Of a stretch of 64,000 nt of DNA, positions 46,502 through 57,761 are shown piece by piece. Each line of letters opens with the position of its first letter. Position 1 is the stretch's first letter. The position numbers were made by a program, and so were the translations under genes. Below the pieces are notes generated by a model. That model did no database searches. It saw only the letters and a program-made list of their open reading frames with translations, and was not told the origin of the DNA. The DNA comes from Albidovulum sediminicola. Lineage in GTDB: Bacteria > Pseudomonadota > Alphaproteobacteria > Rhodobacterales > Rhodobacteraceae. The stretch spans positions 1-64,000 of the forward strand of contig NZ_JAOWLA010000012.1 of NCBI RefSeq assembly GCF_025751575.1. The letters are read 5' to 3'.

Positions 46502-46798
46502 TCAGGGACGCAGGTCCAGAACCCTTGGCATCAGCCGCAACTCGGCGAGCATGGCGATCAGCACCTCGATGTGACGCGTCAGGTTGTAGCTCGCGTCGCC
46601 GCGCTGACGTACCTCCTCAAGCCGCGTTTCCTCGGTGATCAGCGCATCCACGGCCTCGGCGGGCGCGGGGCAGGAAGGGCAGCGCAAGACGCGCCGCAGG
46701 TCGCGGTCGCGGTCGTAGTCGCAGAGCCCGTGCCGGGCCGCCTGGAGCAACAGGCGCGGGCGGCGCATCTGGGAAAGACGGGTCATAAGGTCGGTCAT
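46502..46798 (-). CDS. DUF6477-type small protein
   Basis: The 98-aa protein starts MTDLMTRLSQMRRPRLLLQAARHGL and continues with YDRDRDLRRVLRCP, a CPSCPAP-like Cys pair region and EETRLEEVRQRGDASYNLTRHIEVLIAMLAE. This is the pattern of a Rhodobacterales-restricted family of unknown function (DUF6477 by recollection). ATG 46798 is supported by AAGGA upstream. It is divergent from the GafA-like gene across a 222-base gap with a candidate CtrA box. Confidence 0.75.
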   Translation of the reverse strand: MTDLMTRLSQMRRPRLLLQAARHGLCDYDRDRDLRRVLRCPSCPAPAEAVDALITEETRLEEVRQRGDASYNLTRHIEVLIAMLAELRLMPRVLDLRP

Positions 46799-46929
46799 CA
46801 AGGATTCCTTTCAACAGCAGGTCGAAAGAAAGCCGGGATTCGGCAGTGTTGCGCCCAAGCTCCGGCCTGCGCTCGGCCGGGTGAGAGATATTTATAATTT
46901 TTCAATAAATGTTGGCTTCAAGCCCGCCA

Positions 46930-46944
46930 TTAACGACCGGGTAA
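46930..46944 (+). promoter_or_regulatory. Candidate CtrA-binding box before the GafA-like gene
   Basis: TTAA, seven bases (CGACCGG), GTAA matches the CtrA consensus TTAA-N7-TTAA except for one base. It lies 77 bases before the start of the GafA-like gene. In Rhodobacter capsulatus gafA is a direct CtrA target, which agrees with this site. Confidence 0.6.
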
Positions 46945-47020
46945 GAAATGGTTCCCACGTTTGGCACCGACAAGGACGAACAATTTGGGAGCCCCGACAG
47001 AACTGTGAGGGACATCATTT

Positions 47021-48160
47021 ATGACGGCATTGGTTGAATGCCCTGTCCGACTGCCCGGGTGGCTTCCGGACAAGGCGCTCCTCTATCTCCGCCATACCGA
47101 GGAAGGGTTGACGATCCGTGAACTTGCGCGACGTGAAGGCTGTCATGCCTCGACCGTCCTGCGCCGCGTCCGGGCCTATGAGAACCGGCGCGACGACCCC
47201 TTGGTGGACGAGGCGCTGGACCGCCTTGGCCGCATCCACGCCAGGCTGACACGCGCATGCCTGGCGCCCCAGCCATCCCCCGAAACCCTTTCCCCGAACG
47301 AGGACAATGCCCCCATGGCTGCCGCGATACGCCACAAGCCCGAAATTGCCGACGAAGCGACCATCAACCGCGAGGCGCAGAGGATCCTGCGCCGGCTGTG
47401 CGAAGCGGGCGCGATCCTCGCGGTGTCCTGCGACCTGGACAAGGCCGTCGTGCTGAAGGGAGAGGTCCGGACCGCCGTGGTCGAACGCGCGGTCGCGCAG
47501 GTCTTCGCGCTCAAGGACTGGATCTCGGTCAAGACGCCGGGCCGGGTGACGACCTATCAGATCACCGGGGCGGGGCGCGCGGCGCTCAAACGGCTTCTGT
47601 CCGATGCGGCCGCGCGAGGCGGCGTAGCGGAAGCCACGATGCCCTTCGCCGACCAGCACCGCATCTGGGCCGAGCGCAACGTGATGGCCGACGACGGCGA
47701 AGGGCCGCGCAAGCTGCGCTACAACCTCGCCGAAAGCCCGCTTGCGGCGATCGCGCGGCGCCGCGACCGCGATGGCGAGCCGTTCCTGACCCCGGACCTC
47801 GTGGCCGCAGGGGAGCGGCTGCGCGAGGACTTCGAGCTGGCGCAGATGGGACCGCGTATCACCCAGAACTGGGACAAGTTCCTGACCGGGACGGATCGCG
47901 GCAGCGCCCTGCCGGGGCAGGGGATGAGCGAGGGATCGACCCGCGCCCGTGACCGCGTGGCCGCCGCGCTGCGGGAACTCGGCCCCGGGCTGGGCGACAT
48001 GGTGCTGCGCGTCTGCTGCTTTCTGGAGGGGCTGGAGGCTGCGGAACGCAGGCTGGGCTGGTCCGCGCGATCCGGAAAGATCGTGCTTCGAATCGCGCTC
48101 ATGCGGCTCAAACGGCATTACGAGGAAACCTATGGCGCCCGCCCGCCAATGATCGGGTAA
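47021..48160 (+). CDS. gafA: GafA-like gene transfer agent activator (DUF6456)
   Basis: The 379-aa (~42 kDa) protein has an N-terminal helix-turn-helix (EEGLTIRELARREGCHASTVLRRVRAYENRRDDP, about residues 24-60). A central linker region follows. The C-terminal DUF6456 domain covers about 235-365 (LTPDLVAAGERLREDFELAQMGPRITQNWD and VLRVCCFLEGLEAAERRLGW, then KIVLRIALMRLKRHYEETYG). GafA of Rhodobacter capsulatus, the direct activator of gene transfer agent RcGTA, has this size and layout; Caulobacter splits the two halves into GafY and GafZ. A CtrA box lies upstream, as expected. No GTA structural genes are in the window. The call rests on domain layout and context, not on an alignment. Confidence 0.7.
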   Translation: MTALVECPVRLPGWLPDKALLYLRHTEEGLTIRELARREGCHASTVLRRVRAYENRRDDPLVDEALDRLGRIHARLTRACLAPQPSPETLSPNEDNAPMAAAIRHKPEIADEATINREAQRILRRLCEAGAILAVSCDLDKAVVLKGEVRTAVVERAVAQVFALKDWISVKTPGRVTTYQITGAGRAALKRLLSDAAARGGVAEATMPFADQHRIWAERNVMADDGEGPRKLRYNLAESPLAAIARRRDRDGEPFLTPDLVAAGERLREDFELAQMGPRITQNWDKFLTGTDRGSALPGQGMSEGSTRARDRVAAALRELGPGLGDMVLRVCCFLEGLEAAERRLGWSARSGKIVLRIALMRLKRHYEETYGARPPMIG

Positions 48161-48226
48161 GCACCCAAAGGAACGGCGGCGCCCGGTTTCCCGGACGCCG
48201 CCATGATGTCTTGCGATCCCGCCCGA

Positions 48227-50715
<2,489 letters not shown>

Positions 50716-51666
50716 ATGCGCGATCTAAAAATTCCCCAGGAACGGCATCCCGAAAAGGCCCACAAGCCCGATCAGGCGCAGCCGCAGAAGCCTTCCTGGA
50801 TCCGGGTCAAGGCGCCTACCTCGGCCGGGTACAAGCAGACGCGCGAAATCCTGAAGACGAACAAACTCGTCACCGTCTGCGAAGAGGCGGGTTGCCCGAA
50901 CGTCGGCGAATGCTGGAGCCACGGCCACGCCACCATGATGATCATGGGCGAGATCTGCACGCGTGGCTGTTCCTTCTGTAATATCGCAACCGGCCGGCCC
51001 GACGCGCTTGACACGTTTGAGCCGGGCAGGGTGGCCCATGCGGTGCAGACGCTGGGCTTGAAGCATGTCGTCATCACCAGCGTGGACCGCGATGACCTCG
51101 ACGACGGCGGGGCCGAGCATTTCGCCCAGACGATCCGCGCGGTGCGCCACCGCTCACCCGATACCACCATCGAGATCCTGACACCTGACTTCCTGAAATG
51201 CGGGCCGCAGGCGCTGGAAACCGTCGTGGCCGCGCGGCCCGATGTCTTCAACCACAACCTTGAGACGGTGCCGGGCCTCTACCCCACCGTTCGCCCGGGC
51301 GCGCGCTACTTCCACTCGCTGCGGCTCCTGCAGAGGGTGAAGGAGCTTGACCCCTCGATGTTCACCAAGTCGGGGATCATGGTGGGCCTGGGAGAGGATC
51401 GGCAGTCCGTGCTTCAGGTCATGGATGACATGCGCGCCGCCGATGTCGATTTCCTGACCATCGGCCAGTACCTGCAGCCGACCCCCAAGCATCACCGGGT
51501 CGACCGCTTCGTCACGCCCGAGGAGTTCGCGGGCTACGAAAAGTCAGCGTTCGGCAAAGGGTTCCTGATGGTCTCTGCCACGCCGCTGACGCGGTCGTCC
51601 TATCACGCGGGCGAAGACTTTGCGCGCCTTCGTGATGCGCGTCTCGCAAAACTCGGGCGAAACTGA
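50716..51666 (+). CDS. lipA: Lipoyl synthase LipA
   Basis: Radical SAM enzyme that inserts two sulfurs into octanoyl groups on lipoyl domains. The 316-aa protein has the auxiliary cluster cysteines C55, C60, C66 ([13 protein letters not shown]). The radical SAM cluster is C81, C85, C88 (CTRGCSFCN). The conserved final [10 protein letters not shown] supplies the serine ligand of the auxiliary cluster. It uses two 4Fe-4S clusters, so control by an iron- or peroxide-sensing Fur-type site upstream is plausible. Confidence 0.96.
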   Translation: MRDLKIPQERHPEKAHKPDQAQPQKPSWIRVKAPTSAGYKQTREILKTNKLVTVCEEAGCPNVGECWSHGHATMMIMGEICTRGCSFCNIATGRPDALDTFEPGRVAHAVQTLGLKHVVITSVDRDDLDDGGAEHFAQTIRAVRHRSPDTTIEILTPDFLKCGPQALETVVAARPDVFNHNLETVPGLYPTVRPGARYFHSLRLLQRVKELDPSMFTKSGIMVGLGEDRQSVLQVMDDMRAADVDFLTIGQYLQPTPKHHRVDRFVTPEEFAGYEKSAFGKGFLMVSATPLTRSSYHAGEDFARLRDARLAKLGRN

Positions 51667-51723
51667 GGGCGGGTGAACTAAAGGTGCCGGGGCGACGGTT
51701 GCCGCCCCGCGAGCCTGTTTGGA

Positions 51724-52611
51724 TCAGAAGCGCAGGCCGATCGAGGCGTCCCAGACCGGGTCGCCGTTCTCCGAATCCGCCACGCCAAGCTGAACGCGCG
51801 AGTAGTTGAGGAAGCGCCACTCACCGCTCAGCCCGTAGATGGTGGTCCCGTCGATATCCATGATCGACGCGGTCAGATCGGTGTTCGGGAGCGCGCTGTA
51901 GCTTGCCCAAGCCATCGTCGTATCCGGCAGCACGTCGTCGGCAGAGGTGAAGCCGATCCCGGCAGAATAGTAGTCCGCAGCCGCGCCGGCCTCGAGATGG
52001 ACAATGTTCGAATCGGTGGTGCTGGTATTCAGGAATTCGACACCGCCGGTGACGAAGAAGATGCCCGACTGATAGCTGGCGGCAAGGTCGGTGATCGTGC
52101 CGTCAAGGTCGTCGAAGTCGTGATAGGAAACGCCGACCTTCAGGTTGCCGTATTCGCCGTCGTAACGCGCGCCGAACTGGTTTTCCCCGCTCATGAGCGC
52201 CGTGTAATCCACCAGCCCGTCCGTAAGCGGGGCCGTGGTCAGACGGATGTACTTGACGCCGCCGATGTCCGGCATCCGCGTGAAATCGCCCAGGGCACCA
52301 CGCGGCATCCCGACGCTGAACTTGCCGTGCGCGGTGTCATAGGTCAGCGCCACAAAGACCGTCGAGTTGCTGGAAGTGCCCGCGTCGTAGCCGAGAAAGC
52401 CGAGGTCAATCCCCAACCCGCTGCCGCCAAGCGCGAAAGAGGCGTCAAGGTCGCCGTAAACGACGGTCTTGCCGTCGCCATCGAAAGACAGGCCTTCGAT
52501 CTCCGTCTCCCCCGATATCGTGATCCCTTCGGGGAGCGACTGCGCCCAAGCCGTCATCGGGACCGAAGCCGCGAGCGCGAGAATGAGGGAGGAGAGCGAA
52601 ACCGGGCGCAT
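51724..52611 (-). CDS. Porin-like outer membrane protein
   Basis: The 295-aa protein has a signal peptide (MRPVSLSSLILALAASVPMTAWA, cleavage before QSLPEG) and alternating beta-strand sequence rich in Gly, Asp, Ser and Tyr. It ends in a C-terminal aromatic strand (VWDASIGLRF), the outer membrane insertion signal. Segments such as YGDLDASFALGGSGLGIDLGFLGYD, FGARYDGEYGNLKVGVSYHDF and YGLSGEWRFLNYSRVQLGVAD are typical of alphaproteobacterial porins. Pore selectivity is unknown. It is convergent with lipA. Confidence 0.8.
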   Translation of the reverse strand: MRPVSLSSLILALAASVPMTAWAQSLPEGITISGETEIEGLSFDGDGKTVVYGDLDASFALGGSGLGIDLGFLGYDAGTSSNSTVFVALTYDTAHGKFSVGMPRGALGDFTRMPDIGGVKYIRLTTAPLTDGLVDYTALMSGENQFGARYDGEYGNLKVGVSYHDFDDLDGTITDLAASYQSGIFFVTGGVEFLNTSTTDSNIVHLEAGAAADYYSAGIGFTSADDVLPDTTMAWASYSALPNTDLTASIMDIDGTTIYGLSGEWRFLNYSRVQLGVADSENGDPVWDASIGLRF

Positions 52612-52745
52612 GTCAATCGTCCTTGCAAGAACCGTTATCCTTTAGATGGACCGAGCGCCGGTCCTGGGCAAGTGGGGCCGCAGGCCAACAAGGGACTCCT
52701 CCCGGGCTTGTTGCGCCAATCGCACAATTTCGCTCGCGAGGACGC

Positions 52746-53639
52746 CTATTTAACGGGTGCGACCCGCTTCAGGTAGGCCGCCATCGCGGCGCGGTCCTCG
52801 GCCGGAAGATGCGCGGTGTTTTCCACCACCAGCGCCATGTGCCCGCCGGCGCTGTCGTACTCCGGCGTGAAGCCGGAGTTGAGGTATTCCGCGATATCGG
52901 CCTTGGACCAGTCCAGCGCACCGGGCGTGATATTGGGGAAGCGGCCCTTGCCGTCGGGCGTGGGGCCGCCGGCAAGCCAGCGGTCCGTCTGCAACCCGCC
53001 CAGCGCGCCACGCGGCGTGTGGCATTCGCCGCAATGGCCCAGCGCCTCGACCAGGTAGCGGCCGCGCGTCTCCTCAGGGCTCAGATCGCCCGTGACGACC
53101 CAGTCGCTGTCAAGGTAAAGCGCCTTCCAGAGCGTCAGCCCAAGGCGGATGTTGAAGGGGAACCCGACCTCATGCGGCGCGCTTGGTGTGGGGTCAGCGG
53201 GCAGCGTCGCAAGGAAGGCGCGCAGGTCCACGACGTCCTGCAGCGCTGCGCGGCTGTAGCTGGCGTAGGGAAAGACCGGGTAGTAATGCGCGCCGTCGGG
53301 AGAGACCCCATGGAGCATCGCGTTGGCGAGGTCTGCGGTACTCCATCCACCGATGCCTGCATCCACATCGTTGGAGATGTTCGGCGCCACGAATGTCCCG
53401 AAGGCGGAGGCAAATCTCTGCCCGCCCGCAAGCACCAGCTTCTCATCCCCCTTGGCGTCGGCGTCCGCATGGCACGAGGCGCAGCCAGCGGCCCAGAAAA
53501 CGGCCTCGCCCCGGGCCGGATCAGCACTCAGCCCATCAAGCGCCTGCGGCTGAAGGGCCTCGGGCCGGGCGGCGAACAGCGCGCCAGCCGCGCCGGCGAC
53601 CCCGGCAATCGCCATGATCCTGATGAATCGCCTGATCAT
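52746..53639 (-). CDS. Diheme cytochrome c
   Basis: The 297-aa protein starts with a membrane/signal segment (MIRRFIRIMAIAGVAGAAGALFAA). Two haem-attachment motifs are present, CASCH at residues 53-57 and CGECH at 203-207. Likely axial Met ligands are in ANAMLHG and the later GGHMALV. It resembles the cytochrome subunits that take electrons from periplasmic dehydrogenases (alcohol or aldehyde type). No dehydrogenase is adjacent. I chose ATG 53639; the open frame upstream runs through the cytochrome c-prime gene. It probably forms an operon with that gene. Confidence 0.85.
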   Translation of the reverse strand: MIRRFIRIMAIAGVAGAAGALFAARPEALQPQALDGLSADPARGEAVFWAAGCASCHADADAKGDEKLVLAGGQRFASAFGTFVAPNISNDVDAGIGGWSTADLANAMLHGVSPDGAHYYPVFPYASYSRAALQDVVDLRAFLATLPADPTPSAPHEVGFPFNIRLGLTLWKALYLDSDWVVTGDLSPEETRGRYLVEALGHCGECHTPRGALGGLQTDRWLAGGPTPDGKGRFPNITPGALDWSKADIAEYLNSGFTPEYDSAGGHMALVVENTAHLPAEDRAAMAAYLKRVAPVK

Positions 53640-53691
53640 TTCGATGGATTGGCCGCAGGGCCGGACAAAGGCCCGGCGGCCGGTCCTCGCG

Positions 53692-54156
53692 TCAGCCGTC
53701 GGACTTGCGATAGGTCTTGTGGCAATCGCCGCAAGCCGCACCCACCGGACCGAACGCCGCCTTGAGCGCATCAAGCCCGCCGCCCGCCGCCGCCTGAAGT
53801 GCCGCGGCCGCCTCGGCCATGGCCTTGCCCTTGGCGCCGATGTCCGATCCTTCGGCCCAGATCGCGGGCAGCGCGGCCGTTTCCATGACCGCATCGCTGT
53901 CGGAGCCCGCAGGCCACAACATCGAGGCGTCGAGCGTCGAGGCGGCAAGCAGCGCGTCCGCCGCCTTTTGCGCCGCAGCGGCGTCGTATTCGACCTCGCC
54001 CTTCACCATGCCGCCCAGAACGCCCATCTGAAGCGCGCGGTAATCCATGATGCCCTGACGGGCGTCAATCTGCATCTCAAATGGTTCGTCATCGGCAAAG
54101 GCTGCGCCCGTACCCAGCGCGGCAGCAATCATCATTCCGGCAATAACTTTCTTCAT
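53692..54156 (-). CDS. Cytochrome c-prime / c556 family protein
   Basis: The 154-aa periplasmic protein has a signal peptide (MKKVIAGMMIAAALGTGAAFA, cleavage before DDEPFE), a four-helix bundle, and a C-terminal haem motif CGDCH (residues 142-146). The c-prime family pattern GxxCxxCHKxYR is present. The residue R40 region (MDYRALQMG) corresponds to the first helix. Members bind NO or act as electron carriers. It lies upstream of the diheme cytochrome in the same direction with 52 bases between. Confidence 0.88.
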   Translation of the reverse strand: MKKVIAGMMIAAALGTGAAFADDEPFEMQIDARQGIMDYRALQMGVLGGMVKGEVEYDAAAAQKAADALLAASTLDASMLWPAGSDSDAVMETAALPAIWAEGSDIGAKGKAMAEAAAALQAAAGGGLDALKAAFGPVGAACGDCHKTYRKSDG

Positions 54157-54342
54157 TCGTCGACTCCCTGTTCAACCTTGGGGGAGTGTAGCGGCGCCCC
54201 TACGCAAGACCAGCGGGCAAAACCGCAATGGGCCTGTGATGAGGCGCACATTCGGCGGCAATCCGATCATAAGTCCTTGCTATGGGCGGGTTTTCGCCGG
54301 AACGGTCCGTCGCGTCATAACAAACAAGTGAATGCCGGCGGC

Positions 54343-54537
54343 TCAGTTCAGCGGCGTCACCCTTGGCGGAGCCACCTTTTCGGCCTTCATCATGAAGTCG
54401 GGCAGCCAGCCCATCCGTTCGGCGCCCGCCAACAACAGCCCTGCGGCGAGGACGCCCGCGAAGATCGCCACCTGGCGGGCGGAGGGCGGACGACGCGCCC
54501 AGCGTGCCATCCGCAGGATCTGGCGCGGCCCAAGCAT
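54343..54537 (-). CDS. Small membrane protein downstream of hpt
   Basis: A 64-aa protein with a basic N-terminus ([22 protein letters not shown]), one membrane span (VAIFAGVLAAGLLLAGAE) and a short tail. Its ATG at 54537 overlaps the hpt stop (TGATG), so it is coupled to hpt; a GTG one codon earlier is also possible. Small proteins of this make-up in this place are familiar from other Rhodobacterales, without a known role. Confidence 0.7.
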   Translation of the reverse strand: MLGPRQILRMARWARRPPSARQVAIFAGVLAAGLLLAGAERMGWLPDFMMKAEKVAPPRVTPLN

Positions 54538-55082
54538 CACTCGGGCGCCGTAAAGCGGACCTTGCCGATGAAAGGCAGGTTGCGGTTGCGTTGGGCGAAG
54601 TCGATGCCGTAGCCCACGACGAATTCGTCCGGGATCTCGAAGCCCGTCCAGGTGGCCTTGATCGGCACTTCCCGCCGCGCGGGCTTGTCGAGCAGGGCGC
54701 AGACCTCCAGCCGCCGGGGCTCACGGCTTTTCAACAGATTCACGACATGATGCAGCGTGAAGCCCGTGTCCACGATATCTTCGACCACCAGAACGTCGCG
54801 GCCCGCGATCTCTCCGCGCAGGTCCTTCAGGATGCGCACCTCGCGGCTCGATTCCATGGCGTTGCCGTAGGAGGACGCCTCCAGGAAGTCCACCTCGACC
54901 GGCAAGTCGATTTCGCGCACCAGGTCGGCGATGAAGACGAAGGACCCGCGCAAAAGCCCGACGACCACCAGCTTGTCGGTGCCCTCGAAGACGCGCGTGA
55001 TGTCTTTCGCAAGCGCCTCGATCCGCGCGGCGATGGCCTTGGCCGAGATCATTTCGTCGATGACATATGGGCGCTGCGACAT
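54537..55082 (-). CDS. hpt: Hypoxanthine phosphoribosyltransferase
   Basis: Purine salvage enzyme making IMP and GMP from hypoxanthine/guanine and PRPP. The 181-aa protein has the PRPP-binding loop [14 protein letters not shown] (consensus VVEDIIDTG). The early [21 protein letters not shown] and the base-binding [25 protein letters not shown] are also present. The length and motif positions are normal. Confidence 0.94.
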   Translation of the reverse strand: MSQRPYVIDEMISAKAIAARIEALAKDITRVFEGTDKLVVVGLLRGSFVFIADLVREIDLPVEVDFLEASSYGNAMESSREVRILKDLRGEIAGRDVLVVEDIVDTGFTLHHVVNLLKSREPRRLEVCALLDKPARREVPIKATWTGFEIPDEFVVGYGIDFAQRNRNLPFIGKVRFTAPE

Positions 55083-55149
55083 GGTTCCCCCTTGATTTCA
55101 GGTTTCCTTTACCCGAAACGGGCGCGGACTGTCATCAAGGGAAGGCGCC

Positions 55150-55599
55150 ATGCCCTCGCATGCCGAGACGCGGAAGATGCCCTACAGCGCGCGCCAGATG
55201 TACGATCTGGTCGCCGATGTCGCGCGCTATCCCGACTTCCTGCCCTGGACGGCGGCGGCGCGCATCCGTTCGCGCACGCCGCGCCCGGACGGGGCCGAGG
55301 TGATGGAGGCCGATCTGGTCATCTCGTTCAAGGTCTTCCGCGAACGCTTCGGTAGCCGTGTGACGCTTTGGCGCGACCAGGGGCGGATCGATACGGAGTA
55401 CCTGGACGGGCCGTTCAGGTTCCTGAAATCCGGCTGGACCTTCCGCGATCTGCCCGAGGGCGGCGCGGAGGTCGATTTCCACGTCGATTTCGAGTTCAAG
55501 AACGCGCTCCTGCAAAAGGTGATCGGCGTCGTCTTCGACGAGGCGATGCGCCGCGTGGTACGCGCCTTCGAGGCGCGGGCGAAAGAGCTTTACGGCTAG
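55150..55599 (+). CDS. RatA / COQ10 family protein
   Basis: The 149-aa protein has the START/SRPBCC fold of ubiquinone-binding COQ10 and RatA proteins. Segments are RKMPYSARQMYDLVADVARYPDFLPWTAAARI, GPFRFLKSGWTFRDLPEGGAEVDFHVDFEFKN and VIGVVFDEAMRRVVRAFEARAKELYG. In alphaproteobacteria it is thought to chaperone ubiquinone for respiration, although some annotations label it a toxin; I see no antitoxin partner. It is divergent from hpt. Confidence 0.88.
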   Translation: MPSHAETRKMPYSARQMYDLVADVARYPDFLPWTAAARIRSRTPRPDGAEVMEADLVISFKVFRERFGSRVTLWRDQGRIDTEYLDGPFRFLKSGWTFRDLPEGGAEVDFHVDFEFKNALLQKVIGVVFDEAMRRVVRAFEARAKELYG

Positions 55600-55667
55600 G
55601 CGCTTGCGCGCTGCGTTCGGCGCGGCCACTCTTGCCCCTTCGGACGGTCATTCCAGGTAAGGGGGCT

Positions 55668-56423
55668 ATGGACGCCTATATCATCTGCGCGACGCCCCGA
55701 ACCGGCAGCACGCTGCTTTGCGATCTGCTGTCATCGACCCGGGTTGCGGGGGAGCCGGACTCCTTCTTCATGCGCGACCCGGACCCGGTCTGGGCCGCGC
55801 GATGGCGCCTACCGGACCGGCGGGCCGCAGTTGAACCCCAGGGCGCGGCCGCTTTTCTGGCGGCGGCGGGTCAGGCCGGGCGCGGCCAGACCGGGATCTT
55901 CGGCGCGCGCCTGATGCAGGAGGACCGCGACGACCTGATGGCGATGGCACGGGTCGCGTATCCCGGCCAACCCAGCGACCTTGCGCGGATTCGGGCCGCC
56001 TTCGGCCGCGTCCTCTTCATCCATCTGACACGGGTGGACAAGCTTGCGCAGGCGGTGTCCCTGGTCCGGGCGGAGCAGTCGGGGCTTTGGCACATCGCCC
56101 CGGACGGAAGCGAGCTGGAACGCCTCGCCCCGCCTCAGCCGCCGCAATACGACTTCGCGCGGATCGAGGCCGCGCGCATCGACCTGGCGCGTCGCGACGG
56201 GGATTGGTGCGACTGGTTCGACCGCGAAGGGATCCGGCCGCTCCGGCTGGAATATGCGGATCTGTCAAGCGATCCGGCGGGTTCGGTGGGGCAGATCTTC
56301 GGGGCGCTTGGGCTGAGGACGCCCGATCCGCGATCCTTGCGGTCGGGCGTCGCCCGCCTTTCGGACGGGATGAGCGCGGAGTGGATCGCCCGCTACCGCA
56401 GCGACGCGGCGCGGGCGCGATAG
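55668..56423 (+). CDS. Stf0-type sulfotransferase
   Basis: The 251-aa protein matches the Stf0 family of PAPS-dependent sulfotransferases. The N-terminal PAPS 5-prime phosphosulfate loop is ICATPRTGSTLLCDLLSST, followed by AGEPDSFF. The conserved FGARLMQ region and FIHLTRVDKLAQAVSL (3-prime phosphate-binding Arg/Ser) come next. The end reads RLSDGMSAEWIARYR. The acceptor is unknown; Mycobacterium Stf0 sulfates trehalose. The start at 55668 has a G-rich site (GGTAAGGGGG) before it. Confidence 0.85.
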   Translation: MDAYIICATPRTGSTLLCDLLSSTRVAGEPDSFFMRDPDPVWAARWRLPDRRAAVEPQGAAAFLAAAGQAGRGQTGIFGARLMQEDRDDLMAMARVAYPGQPSDLARIRAAFGRVLFIHLTRVDKLAQAVSLVRAEQSGLWHIAPDGSELERLAPPQPPQYDFARIEAARIDLARRDGDWCDWFDREGIRPLRLEYADLSSDPAGSVGQIFGALGLRTPDPRSLRSGVARLSDGMSAEWIARYRSDAARAR

Positions 56424-56425
56424 GC

Positions 56426-57604
56426 TCAGGAGTTCATGTCGTAGGCGCGCTCGCCATGGGTCGCGATGTCGAGGCCGTTGTATTCCGACTCCGCATCGAC
56501 ACGCAGCGGCGTGACCAGCGCGCAAAGCCGGATCAGAACCCAGCTTCCCACGACGGTGAAGACGCCAACGATCACGAGCGCCCCAAGCTGCGCGCTCCAG
56601 GACCCGGCACCGAGTGCGGCGATCATAATGGTGCCGAAGATGCCGCCAACGCCGTGGACCGCGAAGACGTCGAGCGTATCGTCAAGCCGCGTCTTGTTGC
56701 GGATGAGCGCCACCGCCTCCTGGCAGAGGATGCCCGCGACCGAACCGATCAGCAGCGCCGCCGCCGGCCCGACATAGCCGGACGCCGGGGTGATCGAGGC
56801 GAGACCCGCGATCGTGCCGGTCACCAGACCCACCAGCGAGGCACGGCCGAACTTCACCCGTTCCCACAGCACCCAGGTCAGCGATGCCGCCGCGGCGGAG
56901 ACATGGGTGACCGTCAGCGCCATTGCCGCCGCGCCATCCGCAGCCAGCGCCGAGCCACCATTGAAGCCGAACCAGCCGACCCAAAGCAGACCGGCGCCCA
57001 TCGCGACCATGCCCGGATTGTGCGGCGGCGTGGTGCGGTTTTTGCGCGGGCCAACGGCGGCCGCCAGAAGCAGCGCGGCAAGCCCGGCCGTTTCGTGCAC
57101 CACGATGCCGCCCGCGAAATCCTTGGTCCCGACCGCGCCGAAAAGACCGCCGTCCGACAGGAAGCCGCCGCCCCAGATCCAGTGCGCGACGGGCGCATAG
57201 ATCAGCAGCATCCAGAGCGCCGAGAAAAGCAGCACGAAGGCGAACGTCACCCGCTCCGCGAAGGCGCCAAGGAAGAGCGCCGGGGTGATGATCGCGAAGG
57301 TCATCTGGAAGGCAAAGAACAGGACCTCGGGCAGGGTGCCCTTTTCCGTCGTCGCATCGACGCCCATGAGCAGGACCCGGCCCAGCCCGCCCCAGATGGG
57401 GCCCTCGCCACCGAAGGCGATGGAATAACCGGCGACCAGCCACAGCACGCTCATCAGGCAGGCGATGGCGAAACACTGCATGAATACGCTCAGGACGTTT
57501 CGCGCCCGCACCAGACCGCCATAAAAAAGGGCAAGGCCGGGCAAGGTCATCATCAGGACCAGGGCCGTCGCTACGATGATCCAGGCCGTATCCGCACCGT
57601 TCAT
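56426..57604 (-). CDS. amtB: Ammonium transporter AmtB
   Basis: The 392-aa polytopic channel imports ammonium. It has FYGGLVRARNVLSVFMQ in the first spans and the twin pore histidines in APVAHWIWGGGFL and DTLDVFAVHGVGGIFG. GLLWVGWFGFNGGSALAADG is also conserved. ATG 57604 is chosen because CGGAGG lies six bases before it; an ATG two codons upstream abuts the ribosome-binding site. No glnK is next to it, unlike many bacteria. The upstream region shares a dyad-like motif with the ntr operon. Confidence 0.93.
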   Translation of the reverse strand: MNGADTAWIIVATALVLMMTLPGLALFYGGLVRARNVLSVFMQCFAIACLMSVLWLVAGYSIAFGGEGPIWGGLGRVLLMGVDATTEKGTLPEVLFFAFQMTFAIITPALFLGAFAERVTFAFVLLFSALWMLLIYAPVAHWIWGGGFLSDGGLFGAVGTKDFAGGIVVHETAGLAALLLAAAVGPRKNRTTPPHNPGMVAMGAGLLWVGWFGFNGGSALAADGAAAMALTVTHVSAAAASLTWVLWERVKFGRASLVGLVTGTIAGLASITPASGYVGPAAALLIGSVAGILCQEAVALIRNKTRLDDTLDVFAVHGVGGIFGTIMIAALGAGSWSAQLGALVIVGVFTVVGSWVLIRLCALVTPLRVDAESEYNGLDIATHGERAYDMNS

Positions 57605-57707
57605 GTCCATCCTCCGTTTGGTTTCGCGTGCAAAGCCCGGGTTTGCGGCGAAAGAAAACGGCAAATGCACGCAGGCACGCCGCAAATGGTGGCGTTTTAG
57701 AAACCGC

Positions 57708-57722
57708 CTGCAAATTGTGCAG
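57708..57722. promoter_or_regulatory. CTGCA-AATTG-TGCAG dyad before amtB
   Basis: A perfect five-base inverted repeat 104 bases before amtB. It contains the nonamer TGCAAATTG, which also occurs twice before dusB-ntrB. Inference: nitrogen-regulator (NtrC) site. It does not match the enteric NtrC consensus spacing. Confidence 0.4.
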
Positions 57723-57761
57723 ATATGGGCGCATCTTGCCCTGGATCGGGCGGGTTGCGAA

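Noticed and set aside
55150-55599. RatA as a type II toxin
   Set aside because: The family name suggests a toxin, but no antitoxin gene (RatB type) is adjacent and the sequence fits the COQ10 ubiquinone-binding group better.
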